64,000 bases of DNA from Maniola hyperantus (lineage: Eukaryota; Arthropoda; Insecta; Lepidoptera; Nymphalidae): contig NW_027189028.1 of NCBI RefSeq assembly GCF_902806685.2, forward strand, positions 121,323-185,322, given 5' to 3'. The position numbers were made by a program, and so were the translations under genes. Numbering within the stretch: the first letter of the stretch is position 1; each line of letters starts with the position of its first letter. Positions 33,201 through 42,360 of this stretch are shown here, piece after piece. Under the pieces are notes generated by a model. It saw only the letters and a list, made by a program, of their open reading frames with translations, was not told the DNA's origin and did no database searches.

Positions 33201-33500
33201 ATTATATTTAACGAAGTTCAAAAATCATTATATCACGCTCATGCAAAAAATATGTCGAACTATAATTTACGTAGGAAGCCTTTCGAATTTGAAGTAGGAG
33301 ACGTTGTCTTTAAGAAAACTTATGTTTTATCTGATAAAGATAAGTTTTTTAGCAAAAAGTTGGCACCTAAATATATAAAGTGTCGCGTTATAGAAAAACG
33401 TTCGCCACTCGTTTATATTTTAGAGGATATGTCAGGAAATAATTTAGGTACATGGCATATAAAAGACCTTAAACCTGTATCTTCTCACTATAAATTTTAA
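30246..33500 (+). CDS. Gypsy B Pol polyprotein
   Basis: About 1084 residues in the -1 frame relative to gag, made as Gag-Pol. Domains in order: an aspartic protease around 30450 (LLDSGSSVTILG); reverse transcriptase about 30980-31540, with FCLDSRKLNSVT, SSIDLSKAFWQIP, MPFGLTNAPATQQRL and the catalytic box as FVDD, a variant of YxDD; RNase H about 31850-32200, with HTDASDCGIGALL, ITEREPLAVL and TDHSALKWFL. Integrase follows, with a zinc part (HSEPTAGHF...CDTC) and a catalytic core ISIDFVGPLP, LDNGTYF and VERYNKT. The C-terminal domain contains WHIKDLKP, ending at TAA 33498-33500. No stops or frameshifts. The Ala-to-Pro in the RNase H TEREP box is unlike Gypsy A. Confidence 0.93.
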   Translation, partial: LESENCAEPIFPILFIKFTIKFNEKDWKNWLSIINLYFKTYKIHTILDKNYNHDDRPHASIQVNGLNLLGLLDSGSSVTILGNVIHHKLGSLGLPLINDDCISVTSAGGQCLKSIGYINLPVEFEGQFHILKAFVIPEIRTNLILGVDFWRKFQLCPKYVSSVITTNNNVDNNPKADASHQPFIQSYSNLSDSEKLLADNIMKQYEDISSGTKGLGVTNIITHHIDTGDSPPIRQRYYRMSPAKQRILCEELDEMLKLGVVESCESPWSSPVLLTPKKDGKLRFCLDSRKLNSVTRKDAYKLPYVSEILDNLKNAKYLSSIDLSKAFWQIPIATEDRDKTAFYVPGRGTFRFVTMPFGLTNAPATQQRLVDILFYGPEFENSVFVFVDDIIIVSPDFNTHISLLMKVYKKLQMANLTINLSKSVFFRSELKYLGYIVNAEGLHVDPGKVDAILNFKTPTNKKEVKRFLGTASWYRRFVPNFSTIAGPLNQLTSTGKKAKPFIWSKEADESFNKLKECLISAPILACPDYSLPFEIHTDASDCGIGALLTQTIDGIEHPIAYMSRSLTVPERNYSITEREPLAVLVALEHWRCYIDNGLKFTVYTDHSALKWFLNLNNPTGRLARWGIRLSCFNFEIKHRRGADNIIPDALSRACPVAALDATLDTSSSSCSSSDQWYLNIYHGCQNSPTSFPNYIVKNNKLYRLMRNKCALLQEFEWKEVIPKEKRELILTECHSEPTAGHFGVFKTYKRLTLRYYWPNMHADVVNFISNCDTCLSYKTPTHGTMGQMGRPKEVSRPFQMISIDFVGPLPTSRKQHSYLLVVVCCFSKYTMLFPLRRANTESVIRVLEDNVFLVHGIPQSIVLDNGTYFCSKDLDTFFKKYKIPNVYFTPKYTPQVNTVERYNKTVITSIASFIENDHRSWDTKLPKIRFAMNSSVNESTGYTPNFLVHGRELVSCGSHYLNSDIGDEFIFLPRDIYCENLGHLAIIFNEVQKSLYHAHAKNMSNYNLRRKPFEFEVGDVVFKKTYVLSDKDKFFSKKLAPKYIKCRVIEKRSPLVYILEDMSGNNLGTWHIKDLKPVSSHYKF
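30268..30337 (+). repeat. Perfect 33-bp hairpin with 4-base loop at the start of pol
   Basis: The left arm 30268-30300 is exactly complementary to 30305-30337, leaving only CTAT as the loop. It begins 21 bases after the slippery heptamer. The arms sit inside the open pol frame, so they are also translated. Gypsy A has no such structure at the same place. It could act as a frameshift stimulator or be a template-switch product. Confidence 0.9.
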
Positions 33501-33860
33501 ATTAACTTTACCCTAGAATAACTATTACATTAGATCAATTTAACTTAAATTCATATCATAATATATATAATTACCGTTAATATAATTTTCAACTTACGCT
33601 ACGAATAATTATACTTATTTAACTCGATCCCTCGTGTTGATTTACCATCTTGTGGCTAAGTTCGTACGAGAGTTATTGGTTTCTGTACAACCATAAACTC
33701 ATTTTATTAGGATGCGTCAGTAATTTTGAAGAATAATTACTGTTGCTTTTATTGAATGCGTGATGTATGTAAGAGTATGGATGGGATTATGATAGTGTGT
33801 AAGTACGAGCGTTTTCAGGCCTTAGCGAATTTTATCTGATAGGGATAAAATTCTTCGCCA
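33501..33860 (+). other. Gypsy B 3' untranslated region
   Basis: There is no env-like frame. The stretch is AT-rich and leads to the polypurine tract. Confidence 0.6.
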
Positions 33861-33873
33861 GGCGAGGGGGATA
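33861..33873 (+). promoter_or_regulatory. Gypsy B polypurine tract
   Basis: GGCGAGGGGGATA lies directly before the 3' LTR start TGTAACG. Confidence 0.8.
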
Positions 33874-33920
33874 TGTAACGTTGTACAAGAACGTTGCATG
33901 TATTTAATAAAAATTCGGCG
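33874..33920 (+). repeat. Gypsy B 3' LTR, first 47 bases only
   Basis: It is identical to 27597-27643 and then diverges abruptly at GGCG|GCACAG. The missing ~650 bases and the missing end of the jockey ORF2 are best explained by one deletion. Confidence 0.9.
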
Positions 33921-34023
33921 GCACAGAGATGCCCAGCGACCTGCCCGGGTAAGGAGGCAAAGCCTCGAGGCCGTACCCCCGTCTGGTCGATTATCGACCA
34001 AACGGAGATGACCCTGTTGTTGT
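33921..34023 (+). other. Jockey LINE 3' UTR and (TTG)n tail
   Basis: GC-rich 3' sequence ends in TTG repeats, as in many insect LINEs. That it belongs to the jockey element opened at 6726 is inferred from position and from the shared flanking duplication, because no second copy of this 3' UTR is in the window. Confidence 0.6.
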
Positions 34024-34033
34024 TGTTGTTTGT

Positions 34034-34715
34034 GAGTACCAGTGCGCGGTAAACTGTAAGTACATTATGTCGTAATAAAATCTAACCAAAAGTGAACCTT
34101 AAGATAGTGAACTAGTTAACTTTAAAAATTGCATGGACTTGTAGAATTTTAAGTGAAAAGTGGTTGAGACGGGGAATCCATGCCCGAATTTGGCTAAGTG
34201 TTTTACATTTCAAACACTTAGAAATATTTTGAGGAATCTTGGACTTAGACGAATTTTCGAATAACATTAACTTAGAAAAATTTCACCATAAATAGAAAAA
34301 ATTTAAACAATGTTGGGACATAGATGAACTTCAACTTAGAAATTGAAACGCAACCAGCCCCCCAATTGTGTAAGAATAACCATTTCATGGCTATCGCAAT
34401 CGTCAAGAATTCTGCCCTTTGATTGGCTGTGATAAAATGTAAACAGCGAATCAACCAATCAAATGGCAGAATTTCTTGACGATTGCGATAGCCATGAAAT
34501 GGTTATTCTTACACAATTGGGGGGCTGAACTTTAACATTTTGAAGAGTCTTGAACGTAGCCGAATTTTCGAATAACTTAGAAATTGAAACATAGACTGGA
34601 CTTTTGACTGAAATTTTGAAGAATTTTACCTCGAAAATAATTTGTTTAAACCCAACTTAGAAACTATCAGATTTACCTATACCGTAATTTGGAATAGCCT
34701 TGGCGCACACAGAAA
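34034..34715 (+). other. BEL/Pao leader, second part
   Basis: The leader between the LINE and gag. A GAATTTTCGAATAAC word with a following ACTTAGAAA is present twice (34252-34276 and 34559-34585), an imperfect direct repeat. A palindromic MITE sits between the two. Confidence 0.6.
34355..34527. mobile_element. Palindromic MITE in the BEL/Pao leader
   Basis: A 173-bp foldback element with inverted repeats of about 71 bp that differ at two places. Ends are CAGCCCCCCAATTG and its complement. It is flanked by AAC on both sides (34352-34354 and 34528-34530), a possible 3-bp target duplication. It has no coding capacity. The superfamily is not assigned. Confidence 0.88.
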
Positions 34716-37700
34716 ATGGATTCGCTAGTAAGAATACAGGAAAATATAAACAAAAAAATTAACAAAGGATATTCGAACTTTAAAAAATCTCCGAAAGAGA
34801 GAGTGACGGAAGGTTATATAGAAACAAGATTGGAAAGTTTAGAAAAAGAGTGGTCAACTTTTTATGATACTAATCAGAAAATTATGTCGGAATTTGATGG
34901 AAAGGTGGTCCAAACCTCTGAATACTTCTTGAAAGATATTTACAGCCTAACAGAAGAAGTGTATATGGATTACAAAACAGAACTAAAAGAACGTCTCTCA
35001 AAATTCAGAACCACATCAGACGTTAAGAAATCGTGTTCAGATTCATCATGCGATGGTAATCAACGAGGGGTGCAGCTACCTAAAATTACTATACCAAATT
35101 TCTCTGGCGACTATTCTGAGTGGGCTACCTTCCGGGATCTCTTTGTAGCACTTATACATAACAATGAATCGCTCCTGAACGTGCAGAAACTTCACTATCT
35201 TAAGAGCTACCTAACCGGTGAAGCTGAACAGCTGCTTCGGCATCTAGCGATTACAAACGAGAACTACACAACATGTTGGAATATTTTAGAACGTAGATAT
35301 AACAATAAGAGATTCATAACTAACTGTATTTTTAAACGATTTTTTAGCCAAAAGAACATTACTTTTGAATCATCGAAAGCTATAAAGGAACTTTTAGATA
35401 CTACTAGCGAATGTTTAAATGCTCTAGTAAATATAGGCATTAATGTTGAAAACTGGGATATCATAGTCATTTATATCTTATCATTAAAACTAGACACTGA
35501 GTCCCGTAAACAATGGGAAGCAAAGGCTTGTAGTTTCACCGATGAATTGCCTACATTAAAACAGTTTTTAGAGTTTTTAGAACATAGATTTCGATCACTT
35601 GAATTTTTAGGCACTAAAGTAGTAAAGGGTTCTCAGTCACATCATGTATCTACCAGTTTTGATAACAACCAGTCGATTTCTTGTATTTATTGTTCTGGCA
35701 CCGATCATAAGTTAGGGAATTGTAATGACTTTTCCAAAACAGATCTAACAACACGTCGTAATTTTGTTCAAAGTACCCGTTTATGTTTTAACTGCTTAGG
35801 GAAAAATCATTTAGTATCCTCATGCCGGCTACCCACTCGGTGCAGATACTGCAAGGGAAAACATCACTCACAGATTCACGGTTCTAACCTGTCAACTCAG
35901 AATCCAGGCGTTAACAATCAATCAGTGGATAGTAACGACATTGGTACGAACAGCACAACAGAACAAGGTGAGACAACAATAGAAAATATTACCACTTGCT
36001 GTTCTAATACAAAAAGTCAGGTTTCGTTAGCAACAGCCTTATTGAAAGCTGAAACAAACACTGGGTCTACTATGACACTGAGGGCCTTAGTTGACCAAGG
36101 ATCACAAGCTTCGTTTATAACGGAGTCTGCAGTCAGGCTTTTGGACCTAAAGAAAGTCAAAGCCAACAGTGTCATAACTGGAGTGGGCAACGCATCACTT
36201 GATTCTAAATACGTGGTTTATCTAAAGTTGCAATCTCTCCAGGATCCAACATTTACCATTCGTGTTAAGGCACATGTTCTCAACAAGCAAACTTCATTCA
36301 TACCTGATAGGAAATTTGTAGCTCACTTGTGGCCAAACTTGCCGAAAATGAAGCTTGCTGATCCCGACTTTAACATACCGAGCAAAATTGACACTTTGCT
36401 TGGCGCCGACGTCTACTGTCATATTTTAGTGGAGGGGTTGATTCGAGGACCTCCAGGGACACCAATCGCGCAAAATACGAAACTCGGCTGGATTTTGTCT
36501 GGACAGGTAAGTGAGGAAAGTGAAACAAGGGATACATTAAATTGCTATACAACTATCATTGCTATGCATGCTCAAAATAATGATGAAGAGTTTAATCTCA
36601 AGAAATTTTGGGAACTTGAATCTGACAACTTTACTCTTAGTAAAAACCATCGCACGGTCGAGGAACAACGATGTGAAGATTTTTTTCAAGAAACAACTAC
36701 CAGAGACTCTGAAGGTCGATACATTGTGCAGTTACCTTTTAAAGAAGAGGATCCAAGCTGCAAGTACGGCAATTCACGAGAGATAGCAATCACGAGGTTT
36801 CTTATGCTAGAGAAACGTTTACTTAAATCACCCAATTTAAAAACGCAATATTCTGATGTAATTTCCGAGTATTTAACCCTTGGTCACATGGAGGTGATAC
36901 ATCCAGAACAGATTGATAAACCTGGCAGTGTTTACTTACCTCATCACGCCGTAATTAGAGCCGATAAAACCACAAGCAAGGTGAGGGTAGTGTTTGACGC
37001 ATCTTGTCGGGATAACAATGGAGCATCCCTTAACAATGATCTTATGGTAGGTCCTACTCTGCAGGCTGAGCTTCGTCATATCATCATGAAGTGGAGAATA
37101 CATCCCATATGCATGGTGGCCGACATTGTTAAAATGTACCGCCAGATCAGGGTGGCAGACGAGGCTATCGATTTTCAACGGCTGGTGTGGCGGACACGAA
37201 CTGACGAAGACCTTCAACATCTGCGTCTAACACGTGTAACGTTCGGAACGGCATCGGCTCCTTATTTGGCGGTCAGGTCGCTGCATCAGACCGCCTACGA
37301 TGAAGGAAAGGACTTTCCGATGGCCACTGAAAAAATCTTAAAGGACTTTTACATGGATGACCTCCTTACCGGGTGCCACTCAGTGGCCGAAGGCAAGCAA
37401 CTATTTGTTGAGATAAGCAAAATACTGAACAAAGGAGGATTTGAACTTCAAAAGTGGTCTAGTAATAATGATGAGCTTTTAGATGAAATTAACCAAGGGA
37501 ACAAGTCAACAAAAAATAACCTGACGTTAAAGACTGATGAAACAATCAAGATACTGGGACTTACCTGGAACCGTCGTACCGATGACTTCAAGTACTCTGT
37601 TCAGCTGCCAGCAGTCAACAAACCCGTAACAAAAAGAAAGGTCGTTTCGGATATCGCTAAACTATTCGATCCTATGGGTTGGATAGCACCAGCAATCGTC

Positions 37701-39914
37701 AAAGCAAAAATTATGATCCAAAGGTTATGGCTGGCAGGGATAGGCTGGGACGAAGAACTACCACCTAATCTACTTAAAGATTGGATTAATTACCGCAATG
37801 AGCTTACAGCACTTACTGGATTTAAAATCCCACGATGGATAGGAGTGAACGATAAGAACACCATGATGGAGTTGCACGGATTCAGTGATGCATCTAACGA
37901 AGCATATGCTGCTGTAGTGTATGCTCGCATCGTGGATGAAGCGGGACACACCTATGTTTATCTAATTACATCCAAAACAAGGGTTGCACCGATTAAACAA
38001 GTGTCCATTCCGAGACTGGAACTTTGTGGTGCAGTTTTGGCTGCAAAATTATTACAGGAAGTATCAGAAGTGTTAAAGGTTCCAAAGGAAAATCTACATG
38101 CTTGGACGGATTCTACAGTAGTGTTGGCTTGGTTAAGCAGTCACCCCAGCCGTTGGAAAACGTTTATTGCTAACAGGGTATCAGAAATACTGACCATACT
38201 AGATAGAGAGCAATGGTCACATGTATCAACCAAAGACAACCCAGCGGATTGTGCCTCTCGAGGCGTTAACCCATCAGTATTAGAATTGATCCAGTTATGG
38301 AAGACTGGTCCAGCATTGCTAAGAAAATCCACTATCGATTATCATCAAGGGCAGATCGGAGATACTGATTAAGAAGAAAGGAAAATGAAGGTCTGCCACT
38401 TAAGAGAGACGAACCAGTTTGAATTATGGAACAAGTTTTCTACCTTACGAAAACTGATCCGAGTCTTAGCTTATTGTAGAAGATTTTTAGCGAGGTCAAG
38501 AAAAACAAAGACAAATGAGACTACTTCATGGTTAACGAGTGGAGAACTAAATGAAGCGCTGCACATTTGTGTAAAACAATGTCAGAACGATAATTTTCTA
38601 CAAGAGATAAATGACATCAAACAACATGGAACAGTAAATAGGAAGAGTAAACTCACCTCATTGAATCCCTTTTTGGATACTACTGATACGTTGCGAGTAG
38701 GTGGTCGTCTAGAAAGGGCCAGTGTTACTAATGACATGAAGCACCCTGTGATCCTGCCTGCAAAATCACACCTCACAGATCTTGTCATTGCTGAAGCTCA
38801 TGAAAAAACTCTGCATGGTGGACCTCAATCAATGCTTAATTATCTGCGATCTAAGTACTGGGTAATAGATGCAAAAAACCGAATAAAATTATTCGTTCGC
38901 AAATGTGTGATATGTGTGCGTCATGCAGCACGTACAAGAGATCAACTTATGGGACAGTTACCTTCAGCTCGTGTAACACCTACTCGTCCATTTTTCCAAA
39001 GTGGTGTAGACTACGCCGGACCCATCCAAATCAGAGCTTCAAAGGGAAGAGGTCATCGATCCTACAAAGGATATATATGTTTGTTCGTGTGTATGGCCAC
39101 GCGAGCTATACATTTGGAAGCGGTAACTGACCTTACGGCACAAGGATTCCTTGCAGCCTTTAAGCGCTTTGTCTCACGCCGTGGTCATTGCTCTGATTTA
39201 TTTAGTGACAATGGGACCAATTTCGTGGGTGCCTCTCGAGAGTTAAAAAATTTATTTGCTCAAGAAAGGCAGAATTTGACCAAGGAGATTGCTGAGTGTT
39301 TAGCAAACAACGGAACGACATGGCACTTTATTCCGCCACATACACCACACTTCGGTGGACTTTGGGAGGCAGGGATAAAATCCACAAAACATCATCTTCG
39401 TCGGGTGATTGGCAGTCACACACTTACCTTTGAGGAAATAACCACCTTATTATACCAGATTGAAGCATGCCTGAACTCTAGGCCACTATCGCAAATCAGT
39501 GATAGTTCTCAGGATCCTATTCCTTTAACTCCTGCTCATTTCTTAATAGGTGAACCTGTGATGCTTGTACCAGAATATAATTATGAAAATTCAAACATTT
39601 CGTCTCTTAAACGTTGGCAACTTACACAAAAAATGTTACAAGAATTCTGGCGCAGATGGTCACAGGAGTATTTAAATCAGTTCTTGCATCGTTACAAATG
39701 GGCAACCAAGATTCCAGAACCAAATATCGGCGATATAGTTTTAGTAAAGGAGGATGATCTCCCTCCAGCGAGATGGTTGCTAGGCATTGTTACAGCAAAG
39801 CACACGGGTTTGGACAACATTACGCGAGTTGTTTGTCTGAAGTGCCGGGGCGTCATAATCAAACGACCCGTCGCCAAACTATGTGTACTACCAGTGAATA
39901 CTGATAAGGGTTAG
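34716..39914 (+). pseudogene. BEL/Pao gag-pol, one in-frame stop
   Basis: A single reading frame of 1733 codons from ATG 34716 is interrupted only by TAA at 38370-38372. The gag part has a DUF1759-like capsid segment (LPKITIPNFSGDYSEWATFR, about residue 118), then Cys/His knuckles CIYCSGTDHKLGNC and CFNCLGKNHLVSSC. An aspartic protease (ALVDQGSQASF) follows near 36090. Reverse transcriptase has RVVFDASC, MVADIVKMYRQI and the catalytic FYMDDLLTG near 37350. The Pao-type peptidase/RNase H region has HGFSDASNEAYAAV and AWTDSTVVLAWL. After the stop come the integrase zinc part, GVDYAGPI, DNGTNF and HTPHFGGLWEAGIK. The C-terminal domain (RWQLTQKMLQEFWRRW) ends at TAG 39912-39914. No env. Confidence 0.93.
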
Positions 39915-39951
39915 GACGCATCACGATTAAATGTTTGAAGCATGCAGTTGT

Positions 39952-40254
39952 ATTAATTTTGTTGTTTTGTGTTTGTAGTATAACGTCGTTTTATATCAAT
40001 GAATTTATTATGTAGTCACCAATTTGTATTAATTTTGTTGTTTTGTGTTTGTAGTATCACGTCGTTCTATATCAATGATTTAATTATTTAGTCTCCAATT
40101 TGGATTAATTTTGTTGTTTTGTGTTTGTAGTATCACGTCGTTCTATATCAATGATTTAATTATTTAGTCTCCAATTTGGATTAATTTTGTTGTTTTGTGT
40201 TTGTAGTATAACAACGTTTTATATCAATGATTTTATTATTTAGTCACCAATTTG
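39952..40254 (+). repeat. Four 76-bp tandem repeats in the BEL/Pao 3' UTR
   Basis: Units start at 39952, 40028, 40104 and 40180, each beginning ATTAATTTTGTTGTTTTGTG. Units 2 and 3 are nearly identical; units 1 and 4 carry a few changes. They lie between the gag-pol stop and the 3' LTR. Their function is unknown. Confidence 0.95.
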
Positions 40255-40544
40255 CCTTTGTCTACCTAAGGTATTGGTTGAGTATTAGTTAATCACTAAT
40301 TATTTGTTGATCCCTTTTACCATGTTAACGATATGATCTTATTGAGAATGTTAACTGTACCTACCATAACTTTGTAAACTATTTCCGCTATCTTATGATC
40401 TAGTCTTAACTAACATCGATTCACTCACCATGATTCTTAACAAATTAAATTAATTTAGGTTTTTTCAATCATACAGTCCATTTTTTTGTCGAAGTTGGAT
40501 CACGGTGGGCGGAATGATGGACATTCTGTCCATGGTGGGCGGTA

Positions 40545-40737
40545 TGTCCAATTGTGAACGATAAAGTATTGTAAAAAAAAACTACCTTCTCACTGACTAG
40601 ATGGCGCTGTTTGACTTTACATCGAGTTATTACTTATGATCGAACAGTACTGTATATTAAATTGAATTTTACCAAATAAATGTCTTCTGCCAACTACGGT
40701 TTTATTCAATAGTTTAGTTGCATTTTGCGTTCCAACA
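40545..40737 (+). repeat. BEL/Pao 3' LTR
   Basis: It starts TGTCCAATTG after a weak polypurine stretch (GGTGGGCGGTA). It matches 6463-6626 closely up to 40708, then diverges before ending CCAACA. The last ~30 bases share only TGCA.TTTGCG and CAACA with the 5' copy. Confidence 0.85.
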
Positions 40738-41229
40738 ATATGATAACTTTTCAATGGCTTAATTAGTTACTTACATTGTAGAGATAATGGTCTAAATGCT
40801 TAATTTTTTACCCGACTGAGCAAAGCCAAAAGGAAGGGTTATGATATTAGCAGTTTAAGTATGTATGTATGTATGTTTGTATCTATGTGTGTTCCACCGT
40901 AGCGCCTAACTACTGGGCCGATTTTCATGAATGAGGTGTTAATTGATTCGTTGTTATGCTAGGCTACATTTGTGACATATAGGCTACATTTTATACGAAA
41001 ACAATATTGAACTGACGCACGCACCGCCACGCACAGTGCGTCTCTACGCGTTACAGCGAGAAGCTACTTGTTTACCTTTTAAATCATTTAAGGAAATTAA
41101 AGATTATATATATACCTACAATACAAACAATCGCACCGATCCGTTGCGCGTTGCTCCGCTTGCGCCGTGATTGAAAGACAAACTAACGCTTGCGCATTCA
41201 TAATATTATGAGTAGTAACTCTTAGGCTG
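40738..41229. other. Intergenic, no gene seen
   Basis: A short (ATGT)n microsatellite lies at 40857-40875 in an old repeat-like GAATGAGGTGTTAATTGATT context. No frame of interest was seen. Confidence 0.5.
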
Positions 41230-41368
41230 AGATCTATAGAGTGCACTTTGACTTTGCTCAGACTTAAGATTGAGTTAAAACGAGACAGATTTATATGAGA
41301 GATATACATCTGTTTCGTTTTAACTCTGTCTTGATTCTAAGCTAAGTCAGAGTCAGCTCTATATATTT
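41230..41368. mobile_element. Palindromic MITE
   Basis: A foldback element of about 139 bp. The arm ending in GTTAAAACGAGACAGAT pairs with ATCTGTTTCGTTTTAAC, and the outer arms carry GATCTATAGAG versus CTCTATATAT. The inverted repeats are about 60 bp with scattered mismatches. No coding capacity. Confidence 0.75.
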
Positions 41369-41449
41369 CACCTTTATAACCCACAAGCGTGACGTGTTGC
41401 AAATGCGTTACCAGCGCGCGGTGCGGACAAGGCGACAACCCTAATAATC

Positions 41450-41666
41450 TTCTAAATATATAGGAAAAGGTGACTGACTGACTGATCTATCAACGCACAG
41501 CTCAAACTACTGGACGGATCGGGCTGAAATTTGGCATGCAGATAGCTATTATGACGTAGGCGTCCGCTAAGAAAGGATTTGGAAAATTCAACCCCTAAGG
41601 GGGTGAAATAGGGGTTTGAAATTTGTGTAGTCCACGCGGACGAAGTCGCGAGCATAAGCTAGTTGT
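41450..41666 (+). mobile_element. Helitron-like non-autonomous element, copy 1
   Basis: It ends in a GCGGACGAAGTCGC hairpin-like motif followed about ten bases on by CTAG, the layout of a Helitron 3' end. It contains TGACTGACTGACTGAT and CTACTGGACGGATCGGGC. A near-identical copy is at 51765-51982. It has no TIRs and no coding capacity. Confidence 0.65.
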
Positions 41667-41706
41667 TAATATTATGGTAATTTATCGCACCTATATCACT
41701 TTTTTT

Positions 41707-42010
41707 AGGGTTCCGTAAATCAAAAGGAAAAAGGAACCCTTATATAGGATCATTTCGTCTGTCTGTCTGTCGTGTTTGTCAATTCGGGGGAATCAAAACC
41801 TATGGGATAGGTACTTCCCGTTGATCTAGAATCATGAAATCTGGGAGAAAGCAGTGTCTCCTCGAAAGGAAAAAGGAACCCTTATATATGATCATTTCGT
41901 TGTCTGTCTGTCTGTCGTGTTTGTCAATTCGGGGGAATCAAAACCTATGGGATAGGTACTTCCCGTTGATCTAGAATCATGAAATCTGGGAGGTAGCAGT
42001 GTCTTATAGC
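41707..42010 (+). repeat. Tandem duplication of a ~142-bp repeat segment
   Basis: The segment beginning AAAGGAAAAAGGAACCCTTA and running through the (GTCT)n tract to CATGAAATCTGGGAG is present twice in a row, with starts near 41723 and 41865. The copies differ at a few bases. The unit resembles the repeat at about 6095-6180. Confidence 0.85.
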
Positions 42011-42360
42011 ACAAGTAGAAGGAAAAATCGAAAACTGTGAATTTGTAGTGACATCACAATACGGTAGTTATTTGACAACTAGTCAAATCAGTAACTTTTT
42101 ATCAAACGTCGAAACGCGCGCTTAGTATGTGAGATTCTATGAAATACTGGAATGTGACGTCACATCATAATGACGTAGGTAGGAACTTTTTTTAGTATAA
42201 TCGATAATTTAAAATGGTTATTACACTTGAAACTAACAAAGGACGTGGATTTTATGTATTTTGGAAGATCCTCTAATTTAATAATCACTGAGAATTATTA
42301 TTTTTTGATTTAGTAAAATACCCAATTCACAATGCCGTGCCCATTGCTACTACAGCTAAT

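Larger units (their letters stand above)
27597..33920 (+). mobile_element. Gypsy element B, intact gag and pol, 3' LTR cut off
   Basis: A Ty3/Gypsy retrotransposon inserted in the jockey ORF2. It has a 701-bp 5' LTR, a TGGCGCC primer-binding site, open gag (28897-30249) and open pol (30246-33500) in the -1 frame, a polypurine tract, then only the first 47 bases of the 3' LTR. It is the best preserved coding copy in the window, but it lacks a usable 3' LTR. No env was seen. Gag and pol are clearly related to Gypsy A, at the level of a different family of the same lineage. The LTRs of A and B are different. Confidence 0.95.
6726..34023 (+). mobile_element. Jockey-type LINE, split by four later insertions
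   Basis: A two-ORF non-LTR element with a GC-rich 5' UTR (6726-7138), ORF1 with CCHC zinc knuckles, and ORF2 with endonuclease and reverse transcriptase. It ends in a short 3' UTR and a (TTG)n tail at about 34012-34023. Interruptions are a solo LTR (7848-10028), Gypsy A (12245-21666), an R1-clade LINE (22799-27174) and Gypsy B (27597-33920). With the insertions and one copy of each target duplication set aside, the reading frame is maintained across the first three junctions, so the element was close to intact when hit. The end of ORF2 is missing after 27596. One in-frame stop lies at 11888. Confidence 0.85.
6463..40737 (+). mobile_element. BEL/Pao LTR retrotransposon hosting a nest of other elements
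   Basis: The outer shell of the nest. It has a 5' LTR (6463-6667), a primer-binding-like site just after it, a leader split by the jockey LINE (6726-34023), a further leader with a MITE (34355-34527), gag-pol (34716-39914), a 3' UTR with a 76-bp tandem repeat and a 3' LTR (40545-40737). Without the LINE the element is about 7 kb, normal for BEL/Pao. The first ~160 bases of the LTRs are almost identical, but the last 30-40 differ, so 5' LTR and coding body belonging to one insertion is an inference. Bases flanking the ends are ACATG and ATATG, a possible 5-bp target duplication with one change. Confidence 0.7.

Noticed and set aside
34010..34033. Telomeric or microsatellite origin for the TTG repeats
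   Set aside because: The short (TTG)n sits at the LINE 3' end and is followed by the likely target duplication.
39952..40254. CRISPR-like or satellite array
   Set aside because: There are no spacers; four contiguous 76-bp units inside a retroelement 3' UTR in a eukaryote.
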